From NCBI GenBank assembly GCA_025449115.1, contig JAHLKC010000030.1, positions 1 to 64,000 of the forward strand: a DNA stretch of 64,000 nucleotides, read 5' to 3'. The position numbers and the translations under genes were made by a program. The DNA is from Chytridium lagenaria (taxonomy: Eukaryota; Chytridiomycota; Chytridiomycetes; Chytridiales; Chytridiaceae). Under the pieces are notes generated by a model, which searched no databases, was not told where the DNA came from, and saw only the letters and a program-made list of their open reading frames with translations. This document shows positions 21,921 to 34,215 of this stretch, piece by piece (the first letter of the stretch is position 1; the number at the start of each line of letters is the position of its first letter).

Positions 21921-22203
21921 TTGGATCTTTGGAGCTGATAGACTGGTGTAACGCATTAAATCATAATATATTAATACTCATTTATTAATAAAAGTCTCAT
22001 CATCAATCACATCATCATCATCGATCCTCACCATCAGAGACTGCGCATCATCCCAATTGAATTTAAATAAATAAATAAATTAAATAAATAAGCAAATTGA
22101 AACATTTGCCTTAATACCAATTAGAGATTACATATTATAAATATATATTATTTTATTTTAACTTCATATCCATTAATTATTATTTAACTTTACTCTTCCC
22201 AAC

Positions 22204-22640
22204 TTGTTTACTACTTACTTGCTTTATCATCATGTTGACCATCACCACCTCCTTGAACCACCACCCCACACCACCACCACCATGCATCATCATCATCAGC
22301 ATCATCCTATGCTGCTCTCTCTCATGTGGCTGCTGCTGCTGCTCATGCCATTTCTTAATGCTCTCGCTCAGACATCCTTGAGTGCCACCACCACCACCAC
22401 CACCACTATTGGCATCAAGGATATCATTTTGGATACCACGGCTGCTGCTTTCATCTCTCGCCATCAGCAGGAGCAGAAACAGAATGCTCAAAAGAGAGTC
22501 GTGGTGAATAACAACAGGAATCATGATGAACGTGTGTGAGGAGGAGGATACCACCACATCTATGGATGCTATCACTGCCGTGGCTGCTGCAAAGTCGGAT
22601 CTCGTGGGGGAACCTTGTCGGTGAGTTATTCCCTCTCTTC
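22204..22640 (+). other. Low-complexity CAT/CCA-rich region with a possible upstream exon
   Basis: The segment contains His-rich repeats and a short frame with a signal-peptide-like stretch (MLLSLMWLLLLLMPFLNALAQ region). Beyond it lies a small open stretch from an ATG near 22522 reading E-E-E-D-T-T-T-S-M-D-A-I-T-A-V-A-A-A-K, which ends at a GTGAGT donor at about 22622. That stretch slightly resembles the start of the downstream cyclin (MDKATAVAAA), so it could be an alternative first exon, or simply low complexity. I would not call it a separate gene. Confidence 0.25.
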
Positions 22641-23167
22641 ATCTGTTGGTTCAAATCTACTTGTCAAGAGTAGTTGGTCTCTTTGATGCGCAACTGTGCC
22701 CATCACCAGACTTCTCTGTATGTTGTAGAATCTGGATATTGCCGTTCACTGTGCATGCAAATGCATGCATCCCATGAATGCACCTCTGGATTATTACGTT
22801 CTATCTCCACTCCATCACCCATCTCCCTGGTGCTGTGGTTCTGGAACTTGGCTTATTCCCCATTGTTTTTTGGGTGGTGGTGTTGCTTTGCCTCATCATG
22901 CCACCTGTGACCCGAGAATTGTCAATTTCATGGTTCTTCAAGTTTCTTGGGGTTGATTTTCAAAGAAACTGTCCGACTTTCGGATACCACCACCACCACC
23001 ACCTCTCACCATACCATCTCACACACACGACTCTGGTCTTCCCAAAACACATCACTCATCTAATAACGAACAACCACTTTACAAACAGAAACTACAGCAT
23101 ACATCATCGAAACCGTTTGGCCCGTCTCCCCCGCGTCTCGCAAAAGAGCACTAGCAGCAACTCCACC

Positions 23168-24142
23168 ATGGACAAAGCCACCGCAGTCGCCGCAGCCACC
23201 ATTGCCAACGTCCTCGAAGAAGGCGACGTTCTCGCAGCCGTTGCAGCCGGTGACGTCTCTCAAGTCCCTGCTCCCTCCGTGGTCGTCGCAGAGTCTCTTC
23301 AGCCTCGCTCATGCCCCTCCGGATCTTTGTTCAAGACATTCTCCGCCGCTCCAGGGCCTCCTTTTCCACTCTTCAGCTTTCGCTTCTCTACATTGTTCGT
23401 ATGCGTAACCGCGTCGTGTCATCCTCCTCCAACGATGATGCTGCAACTCGCTTTCCCACATTCCCAAGCATGGCTACGACAGTTACTCCCGATCAACGCC
23501 CCCAACTATGCATGTGGACGTCGCATGTTCCTCGCAGCGCTCATGGTCGCCTCCAAATACCTTCAGGACAAGAACTATAGCAACCAGGCTTGGTCCAAGA
23601 TTGCCGGTCTCCCTCTCGAGGAAGTCAACCGCAACGAACGCAAGTTTCTGGAAAGCATTGGGTATGATCTCTATGTCAACCAAAAGACATTTGCAGTATG
23701 GTCGTCCGCCCTCATTGCCAAGACATCATCATTGAGGAAGGAGGCTGCCGCTGCTGCTGCTGCCGAGAAAACCATGGCGTCACCCTCGCCCTCAGTTTCG
23801 CCGGAAGTGAGGGGACGTAGGACGCGGACGTCAGCGGTAGCAATTGAGCTTGATGTGATACGTGCTGGAGCTCAGGCGTGGATTGAGAGGCCTGTGTCGC
23901 CTGTTCCATCGGTGACTGTGGCGAACGCTACGGCTGCGACTGCGGCGCTTGTGACTGAACGTGCTGTGGCGTCAATGTGGGGTGGAAAGAGCGCGATGGT
24001 GTCGCCCCCGATTTCGCCCTTGGCGAATGGGGGTGGTGCAGGTGTGGATATTCAGCAGGGTGGACAGCAGGGTGTTGTGATGATGATGACGCCGCCTGTT
24101 GTTGTGGAGTGGGGGATGGAGGTGGATGAAAAGGTGGGTTAG
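23168..24142 (+). CDS. Pho80/PCL-type cyclin, two introns
   Basis: This is the regulatory partner of a Pho85-like cyclin-dependent kinase, acting in nutrient or morphogenesis control in fungi. The start is ATG 23168 (MDKATAVAAATIANVLEEGD). Two introns reconcile three reading frames: 23250-23302 (GTGACG...TTCAG, 53 nt) and 23416-23482 (GTGTCA...GACAG, 67 nt). The joined exons give the cyclin box: S-L-M-P-L-R-I-F-V-Q-D-I-L-R-R-S-R, then C-G-R-R-M-F-L-A-A-L-M-V-A-S-K-Y-L-Q-D, N-Y-S-N-Q-A-W-S-K-I and F-L-E-S-I-G-Y-D-L-Y-V. These are strongly conserved in PCL1/2 and Clg1-like cyclins. The C-terminal 150 residues are low complexity. Divergence at the N-terminus leaves the exact start open. Confidence 0.85.
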   Translation: MDKATAVAAATIANVLEEGDVLAAVAAGDVSQVPAPSVVVAESLQPRSCPSGSLFKTFSAAPGPPFPLFSFRFSTLFVCVTASCHPPPTMMLQLAFPHSQAWLRQLLPINAPNYACGRRMFLAALMVASKYLQDKNYSNQAWSKIAGLPLEEVNRNERKFLESIGYDLYVNQKTFAVWSSALIAKTSSLRKEAAAAAAAEKTMASPSPSVSPEVRGRRTRTSAVAIELDVIRAGAQAWIERPVSPVPSVTVANATAATAALVTERAVASMWGGKSAMVSPPISPLANGGGAGVDIQQGGQQGVVMMMTPPVVVEWGMEVDEKVG

Positions 24143-24933
24143 TGAGGGAGGGAGGAAGAGGAAGGGTGGTGATGTGAATGATGAGGAGGAGAAGGTTATT
24201 ATTGGTGGAGATAGGGGGTGTTGGTGGAAGGTTTGGGTGTGGGGGATTGGTTGATCGTGGTATTTGTGCGGTTAGGAAGGGATCCAAGAAAGTTCGGGTC
24301 TTTTGAATCGTTTTTGAGGTTTCAGAGGTGCTATGTGCTCTTTTGTTTTTGTTGTAGACATTGAAGGGGTTTAGCTTATAGAATAGGTTCGCTGTCACCG
24401 CTTGCGAGTGCCTTTATTTTATATTGTTATTGGTTATTGGAGTTCATGTTCTTGCCTTTTCATTTTCTTTACTTATACATTTTGGTTTACATTGCTGCAA
24501 CGTACCTGCCGCTCTTCCCCTCTGCATTGACGCGGGGGGACTAATGAGGCCTGCATTATTGTTATTATCCTTTTATCCCGTCCTTAACACATATTCAACC
24601 CCCCTTTCCTCTCGTAATACCTTTATGACCTACCCTTCTTCCTTCTCTTCTTTATGTGACGTTTAACTTTGGTGCTCTTTGTATATCGATGGAGTTTATA
24701 ATGGGTGGTGTGTGCTTGTGTGTTGTGGATGTGCGCGTGGTTGTTTCTTATTATTTTTTCTGTTTTTTTGTTGTTTTGTTATTTTTTTTAGAATCGTATT
24801 CAACCTATTCTTACAAACCCTCGACCTTTTTTTAATCCGTATACACCTCTCCAAATAGAAAAAGTGGAAACTTTCTTCTAAAGACTTGCCTCAAAAAACA
24901 TCAAATCCAGAAGTTTGTCACAAAACCCTCATC
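24143..24933. other. 3' flank of the cyclin and intergenic spacer
   Basis: G-rich, then T-rich DNA with no supported gene. A long minus-strand open frame here (23928-24398) is proline-rich low complexity antisense to the cyclin end and is not credible. Confidence 0.45.
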
Positions 24934-27880
<2,947 letters not shown>

Positions 27881-28139
27881 TGAGGGTTTTATTGAATACA
27901 GGGGTTTTGCGTTGGATGTTGTGGTTTGTTAGAGCGTGTGCTTATAGTATAGCGTGTGAACCCTTTTACAGGAATGGGAGGGCCTTTAGTATTTAAAAAG
28001 TGGAGGTTTACTTTATCGACCTCTAATTTGCGATGCCAAGACGAAAACAGATATTGCGAATGTTGAATGATGTGGAGTATTGGTTTATTGTTTCGATAAA
28101 GGGTGACAAACCCAATTCATTAGAGAAAACGACAAAAAA

Positions 28140-28473
28140 ATGAGTGAGCAAGCACTGGCTCTTTACCGCTCTGCTCTCCGCGCCATCCGGGTCTACCCAG
28201 GTCCCTACCAATTCCGCATCAAGCTAGCCCAAAACGCCCGTGAAGTCATGGAGATCCATAAATTCGAGACGTCCGCCCCTAAAATCGCTGAACTCATTCA
28301 AGGTGGCCATGCAGACGTTAAAGTAATTCAAGGACGTTGCTAGGATCAATGTTGACGGGGTGTTGTTTAAGGCTGCGCGGATGGAGGTGAAGAAAGAAGA
28401 TTTGGATATACCTGTGAGGGGATGGGGGGTGAGGGAGTTTGCGTTTGGGTTTAGGAGGAAGAGGAAGCAGTGA
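28140..28473 (+). CDS. LYR-motif (Complex1_LYR) small protein, one frameshift
   Basis: The frame from ATG 28140 (MSEQALALYRSALRAIRVYP) has the L-Y-R tripeptide near the N-terminus followed by R-I-K-L-A-Q-N-A-R-E-V, as in small mitochondrial LYRM proteins. These bind acyl carrier protein and help assemble Fe-S or respiratory complexes. At about 28332 a one-base insertion ends the frame. The next frame continues sensibly (V-A-R-I-N-V-D-G-V-L-F-K-A-A-R) to the stop at 28471-28473, giving about 110 residues, the usual size. Which LYRM subfamily it belongs to is not clear. Confidence 0.65.
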
Positions 28474-28912
28474 ATTGATGATGGTGGGAGTTGGGGGGCG
28501 GGTGTGACTGATGTCATGTCATGCGTGGGTTGGCATGTGGGTGGAGGAGCGCATTCGTGGATGCAGTCCAGAAGGTTTTCGGTTCGACGGCAGTGATTGG
28601 CACATGTGTTTTGGTTTTTTGGTTTTTTTTCTGGACGTCAAGACTTTCTGGAAGGACGTTTTTGGGCGGAGATGTTGAGGATGGAATGAGCGGGGGCTTT
28701 TTCGGACGCGTCCAAGCTTAGCCCCAATGCCAAAACAATCATGGGAGGGGAGGATTAACGTGTTTTGTTTCGTACAAGAACAAAAGGGGTGTGGACCTTT
28801 TTTTTTCTTTAACTGGCTTCGAATAAAGAAGGTTCGAGGACGATCAAAGCTATTTCATTTCATTCTGGTTCTTTGTTATCTTTTTTGGCTCTATACTTTA
28901 AACGTTTCCAAG
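28474..28912. other. Intergenic spacer and promoter of the following gene
   Basis: No coding feature supported. T-rich runs precede the ATG at 28913. Confidence 0.4.
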
Positions 28913-29985
28913 ATGCGTCTCAGACCACAATACGCCGTTGTTGCGCTTAATGTCGTGATATGGGCGAGTATGGCCTCTGCTCAAGATACGTCCGAACCCG
29001 TACCAGCTCCAGTTTCCAACTGTGGCACCACCTCCAGAAGTCCCAACGCAAGCAACCTCTTCTGTGTCAACTGTAGTGGTGCCCACAGTCAGATCAACAG
29101 GGACATCCATCGTTTCCACCACGTCACCAGTCGTCGTCTCATCCAACGCCAACGTTCCCGTAAATACTCGTACAAACGTCGTTCCATCCCCAAGTTCCAC
29201 TGGCACAGTCCCCGCGGCATCGCCGAGCCCCGACGACTCCTTTAACCAGCAAAGTGCCTCCAACACGGGCCTCAACAATGAAACCCTCCGCATCATCATC
29301 ATCGTGTCATCCGTTCTTGGCGCGATCTTCCTGTGTGCTTTTGGTACGCTCATCTGGAATAAGTGTATTAAACGGGAGGGTACCCGTGGGGGTAAGAAAA
29401 ATGTCGCGCCGCCGTTTTTGGAGTCGGCTTCTGTGGCGCCTTCTACAAAGACGGGGACGCCAACGGTGCCGGCTTTGGATATGGTGCCGGTGCCAGGGGA
29501 GAATGGGGGGTCGAGGAGAAATGTGCCGTTGCCGCAGGCGCCGGCTGGTGGTACTTTTATGACGGCGAGTGTGCCGAGGACAGAGTTGAGTAGTCAACCT
29601 GATGGGCCGCCTTCCGCGAATGGAGTGCAACCAGCTTATGGGTATGGACAAGGGTATGTTATCCTTTTTTAGACATGTGCCTTTTCTAATATTGGAATGT
29701 TAGATATCCAGTACGGTTACCCTCAGTACCCTGGAGGCGAGGTTAGTGTTTATTGTGAAAAACAGTTTCAAACTTTACCGTTAATACCTTCCTAATATTT
29801 TATCGTATATATTCACAAAATTAGTTCTACCCCCAATACGCCGCATACTACAACTACTGGCAACAACAAGGTATTCCCAACCCCCACGCCACCCCTGGGC
29901 ACCCTGACCTACTCAAGCTTGGGCTGCTCAAGGCATCCCACCTCCCAACATGACCTACCCCTCCGCTGCCCATGTTACCAGTTAA
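28913..29985 (+). CDS. Single-pass membrane protein with Ser/Thr-rich ectodomain (WSC/Mid2-like layout)
   Basis: The N-terminus (MRLRPQYAVVALNVVIWASM plus A-S-A-Q) is a signal peptide. After a one-base shift near 29015 the main frame is Ser/Thr/Val/Pro-rich for about 95 residues, suited to O-mannosylation. A single transmembrane helix (L-R-I-I-I-I-V-S-S-V-L-G-A-I-F-L) follows, with a basic stop-transfer (K-C-I-K-R-E) at about 29360-29385. The cytosolic tail is Pro/Gly/Tyr-rich and continues through two or more short introns (starting about 29655 and 29743) into Y-P-Q-Y-P-G-G-E and Y-Y-N-Y-W-Q-Q-Q. This is the layout of fungal cell-wall stress sensors, but I see no WSC cysteine domain, so the function is inference. 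Confidence 0.55.
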
Positions 29986-30628
29986 TCTTGGTGAGACACA
30001 AGCAACAGAGGTCACCAAAAGCCCCGTGAAAGCCTCACCGAACCATTCAAAAGGGGGAGGACAAGATGCCAAAGTTGGAAGTCGTCTCTGAACTGAAGGT
30101 GGCGACAAATGACGGTGGTCATGTGGCGGCAAAGTGATCAATAGTTTTAGGGCCGTCGTTGTTTTATTTTATTTTACGTTTTTGGCAATTATATTCTCTG
30201 TTCAGTTCTTTGTTTACACCCATAACTTATGTCCCCCCCAATACTCTCCCAGTGAATTTGTTATGTTTGTCTATGGTTTAATTACTTTATATGTTTATGC
30301 GTGTAATCAAAAGCTGACCTATGGAAGATACCTGTGTTTAGTGTGAAAAAACAAAGTTATTTATCTTTATAACGTACGCCTGTATCTGCTTTTGTACATG
30401 GCAATGTCACATACATGTAGGGTGTATCTGCTTTTGCCAGCCAAACACGTCTTAGTTTATTTTGTCATCACCATTTTTAAGCTGAAGGATCGCGGAGTAG
30501 TTGACGGCGTGGGATCGGACGTTTTCTTGTGTCGCCCCAAGAAAAAGAAAGAAAGTCAATAAAAGTCAGTCGATCATACAACACCGTAAAATTTGTTGAC
30601 CCATTCACACCCACCAAAGAATAACGCC
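29986..30628. other. Intergenic spacer
   Basis: T-rich DNA with no supported gene. The short frame at 30134-30346 has hydrophobic composition but lacks other support. Confidence 0.4.
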
Positions 30629-32859
30629 ATGCCAGCACTTGAAGTCGACGTTGCATCTGTTGATGAGCTCAAGAATGGAGAGATGTAAGCATGCGATACT
30701 CAGTACTTAGGGGACATCAGATGATCTTGTTGTTGGTGCATAGAGTGTTTGCATTCATGCATGCATGCATGGAGGTATCTTATGGTGGGAGGACGCGACA
30801 TTGGGTGTCGCTGTCTTATCGAGAATGCCATGCAGGATGGGTGATATACTAGTATGAACAAAATTGGAGAACGCTGAAAGAACTTTATGCTGGTTAACCG
30901 GCTGGTGGTGTTTGAGCCATAGAGCCCATGCATTCTCGATCGAAAGTCAAGATGTTGGCGTCTGACTCATGTCATTAACTTAATTCGAACTACAGGAAGG
31001 AAGCGTCTCTCGGTGAGGGTAATGGCAAGGTCCTCCTCTCCAAGATCAACGGCGAGTTCTTTGCCACCTCCCATCTCTGCCCTCATTACAAAGCTCCTCT
31101 TATCAAGGGTGTTATCTCCCAAGATGGCAGAGTGATGTGCCCATGGCACGGCGCTTGTTTCCGTGTCCAGACGGGAGACATTGAAGACGGTCCCTCTGTG
31201 GACGCTCTTCACTCCTTCAAGGTTAAGGTCAAGGGCAACCGCGTCTTTGTCACTGTGAACACCGAAGGTCAGTGAGGTTGTTTTCCTTCTGTGACTGATT
31301 TGAATTTATGCAGATGTTAAGGCAGGAAAGAAGGTGCCTGTTTGTATCAAGAAGACATCTAGCAACACACAGGTTGTTGTTGTGCTTGGTGGTGGTGCTG
31401 GAGGTCTTATTGCTTCCGAGGCTTTGAGACAGGTTTGTTTTCTCTTTTGTCACGTCTTATGCGAAATCGTGCATTGAACTTTCGTACAGGAAGGATTCAC
31501 TGGAAGGATCATCCTTGTCAGCCGTGAGCCCTACCTTCCCATCGATCGTCCCAAGCTTAGCAAGGCTCTCAAGGTTGACGCTGCAAAGATTCAACTCCGT
31601 GATGAGGCACACTTCAAGAGCCTTGATATTGAGGTCCAACTCTCCACCTCCGCCACCGCCGTCGACCCCGCCACCAAGACTGTTACTTTGAGTACGGGTG
31701 CTACCCTTAACTACAACTATCTCGTGATTGCCACTGGAGGCGACCCTAGAACCCTTCCCGTTCAGGGCAAGGAGCTCGGCAACATCTTCACTCTCCGTGG
31801 TGCTGCTGACTCGAATGGTATTGAAAAGGCTGTTGCCGAAGTTACATCGGAGAAGCCCAATATTGTCGTTGTTGGTTCTTCTTTCATTGGTATGGAGGCT
31901 GCCGCCATCCTTGCCAAGACCTGCACTGTTACTGTCGTTGGTATGGAGAAGGTGCCCTTTGAGCGTGTCCTTGGTCCCATTGTAGGGGACGCTCTTGGAA
32001 AGCTTAACACAGCCAACGGTGTCACCCTCAAGATGGAGGCTATGCTTGACCGCTTCGAGGCTTCCCGTGAGTATTGACTCTCGCTTGGGGCTATTTAAAA
32101 CAGATTTGATTAATCTTTTTATTAGCCAAGGACCCTTCCAAGGTTGGATTCGTTGTTCTGAAGTCCGGAGAGAAGATCCCTGCCGACGTCATCATCATCG
32201 GGGCTGGTGTTATCCCCAAAACCGACTTCATCAAGGGAACCAACATTAACATTGACAGAGATCAGGGTGTTACCGTTGACGACTTTCTCCGCGTCCCCAA
32301 TGCCGAGGGTGTCTTTGCTGTTGGTAAGTTACACGCGTCCTGTTCGTGATTGTCCTGTATCGATACATTTATTAGATTCTCATACTTTTCCTCAGGTGAC
32401 ATTGCCCGTTACCCTTACCACCTCACTGGAGAGTCGGTCCGTGTTGAGCACTGGAACGTTGCTCAAAACCAAGGACGTGTCGCTGCCCGCAATATTGCCG
32501 AGCTCGCAGCAGGGCGCCGGTGTGACCGCAAGTTTGTTCAGGTCCCTTACTTCTGGACCGTCCAATACGGAAAATCTATCCGTTACTCTGGTCACGCCGA
32601 TCATTTGACGACGTTGTTATTCAGGTATGAGATACCGTAAAGGCGAATTTCAAGAGTCTCTTAAATCTAATGTTTACTTGCAATAATAGGGAAGTACCGA
32701 TGTGGACAGCCTTTCCTTTGCCGCCTTCTACGGCCGTGGTGGCAGGTTCTTGCCGTCGCATCTGTTGCAAAAGATCCTGTCGTTTCTCACGCCTCTGAGT
32801 TGCTCCGTGTTGACAGAATGCCTTCCATTGCCGAGCTTCGTAACGGCAAGGATATTTGA
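30629..32859 (+). CDS. AIFM3-type Rieske-FAD oxidoreductase (apoptosis-inducing factor-like)
   Basis: This pyridine-nucleotide/FAD oxidoreductase has an N-terminal Rieske [2Fe-2S] domain. Exons are 30629-30684, 30996-31267, 31314-31432, 31490-32066, 32126-32323, 32396-32624 and 32690-32859, all with GT-AG introns and consistent phase. The Rieske ligands are C-P-H-Y-K-A (about 31079) and C-P-W-H-G-A-C-F (about 31138). The FAD-binding G-G-G-A-G-G-L-I-A is at about 31387, the NAD-binding V-V-V-G-S-S-F-I-G at about 31867, and the second FAD motif V-F-A-V-G-D-I-A at about 32311. Two single-base breaks, at about 32605 and 32746, interrupt the last exons while the conserved sequence continues in the shifted frame (F-A-A-F-Y-G-R-G-G; V-L-A-V-A-S-V-A-K-D). 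It has high codon bias, suggesting good expression. The cellular role in fungi is uncertain. Confidence 0.88.
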
Positions 32860-33257
32860 CTGTTGCTCTCCCTGGTAGGCCGTAGACCGTTTCTATTTCC
32901 TATAAAATAGTGCGTGAATTATTACGTTCCGACGTTAGTGAATATTCCACCACAATCCATTTTACGGGTACCATTTAAATCCCCCAACCTCATTTTCCTA
33001 GTCCTGTTTTGTTTTTTCTTCTTTTATTTGAAAACCCGAAACATCAAACCACTTCATAGTCAATATGTTTTTATTCGTTTTGTTTGTATTTTTCGATCGA
33101 TCGACCGAGAAATCATGTGGTTAATTTTTCCCCGTTTCGCTGCTTAGCTAAAAAGCAATGATGTACTGAGCCGCCTTGACAACGAATTCTAATGATCTAT
33201 CTTCCACTTTCTTGTTCTCGTCTTTTAAAAGGTGACAAGTCATTTACGTACCGTCAG

Positions 33258-33361
33258 ATGGCTGCCCCTGTGAAGGCAAGCGACGTGAACTACTTCATTG
33301 CATTTGGCATGTTGATCGCTCTGCCGCGTTGGGTATTTCCTTGTTCAGCAAGACTGCATAA
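33258..33361 (+). CDS. Possible tiny membrane protein (about 33 residues, one shift)
   Basis: ATG 33258 starts M-A-A-P-V-K-A-S-D-V-N-Y-F-I-A-F-G-M-L-I-A. A one-base shift at about 33320 continues A-A-L-G-I-S-L-F-S-K-T-A-stop. The result is a single hydrophobic helix with short polar ends, the size and shape of small mitochondrial inner-membrane subunits. I do not recognise it, and a chance frame cannot be excluded. Confidence 0.25.
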
Positions 33362-33507
33362 ATCATATAAACATTGCAAAGTCACGCCGGGTCCAGTGCC
33401 TTGAAATAAAAGTTGAGTTGTTTTTTTTTAGTAGCAGCGTAATGCGCCTCACCATCATCTTTTGCGGATGGCGATCGAATTGCCTTGCATATAAAATAAA
33501 GACTGTC

Positions 33508-33900
33508 TTACTCAGACACTCGTGGACTCGTCGCCGATGGCGATAACCCGAAAAGACTCCAACGATATGCTACCCTTCCCTTCCTATGCCATTTCAAAAT
33601 TGGTATTTCACGGTGTTGTCCGACCAATTCACTCCAATTCCTGTAGTATCCTCCTAAGTAAACCATCTTTTGGCCGCTGTACGCTTGCATAAAGCAATCG
33701 AAAAGTCCATCGTAAACTCCGTCGTATAGTCCGGTACCGTCTTTTACGCCATCTTGTTACAAGCGCTTGTAAGCCTGCAAACGCTGAAGCCTCTTGCATC
33801 CAGTCTTAATATTTTCCAAATATCTGTTGTCCTTCTTGCATTCCTTCCTGGCAGCAAGTCACATTCTTAGATCAGATTCAACTTAAACCCAACTCGGGTC
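33508..33900 (-). other. Possible unrecognised minus-strand coding segment
   Basis: A minus-strand frame at 33690-33508 (MQAYSGQKMVYLGGYYRNWS...) has coding-like composition. Upstream on the same strand, about 33900-33700, another frame reads K-T-G-C-K-R-L-Q-R-L-Q-A-Y-K-R-L. A stop separates them. No family recognised. Confidence 0.25.
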
Positions 33901-34215
33901 CTCAGTCAATAATCCCTCGCCATCAAAGAACTTCGAGATGATGCTCCATGAGGCGTCACAGGAGCCTCTGATGTCAAAGAATCCTTACTCAGCCTGTCCA
34001 ATAATGGTTCACCAAAAGTAATTGGAATGGTGTTTGTTTCCGTTTAACTCAAAACGCAATTCCTCGCCCTCTCATCATAGCACATTACGCAAGCATCCAA
34101 AGCTTCTCTTCTCTATATATACAGCCGCGTATCTCCGTTCGTTGCAATACACCCATGGGCCTTCATCGTTTCAAAGCCGCTTGAGAGTCAAAATTTTTGA
34201 GAGAATAATAGCATT

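Noticed and set aside
22204..22539. Secreted His-rich protein with signal peptide
   Set aside because: The frame is dominated by CAT/CCA microsatellite-like sequence, overlaps an equally open opposite-strand frame, and has no homology that I recognise.
22778..24142. A single 454-residue open frame covering the cyclin region
   Set aside because: Its first 130 codons are low complexity without cyclin similarity, and the true cyclin helices lie in another frame. Two GT-AG introns explain the data better, with the start at 23168.
23928..24398. Minus-strand 156-residue proline-rich frame
   Set aside because: It is antisense to the cyclin C-terminus and 3' flank, and low complexity.
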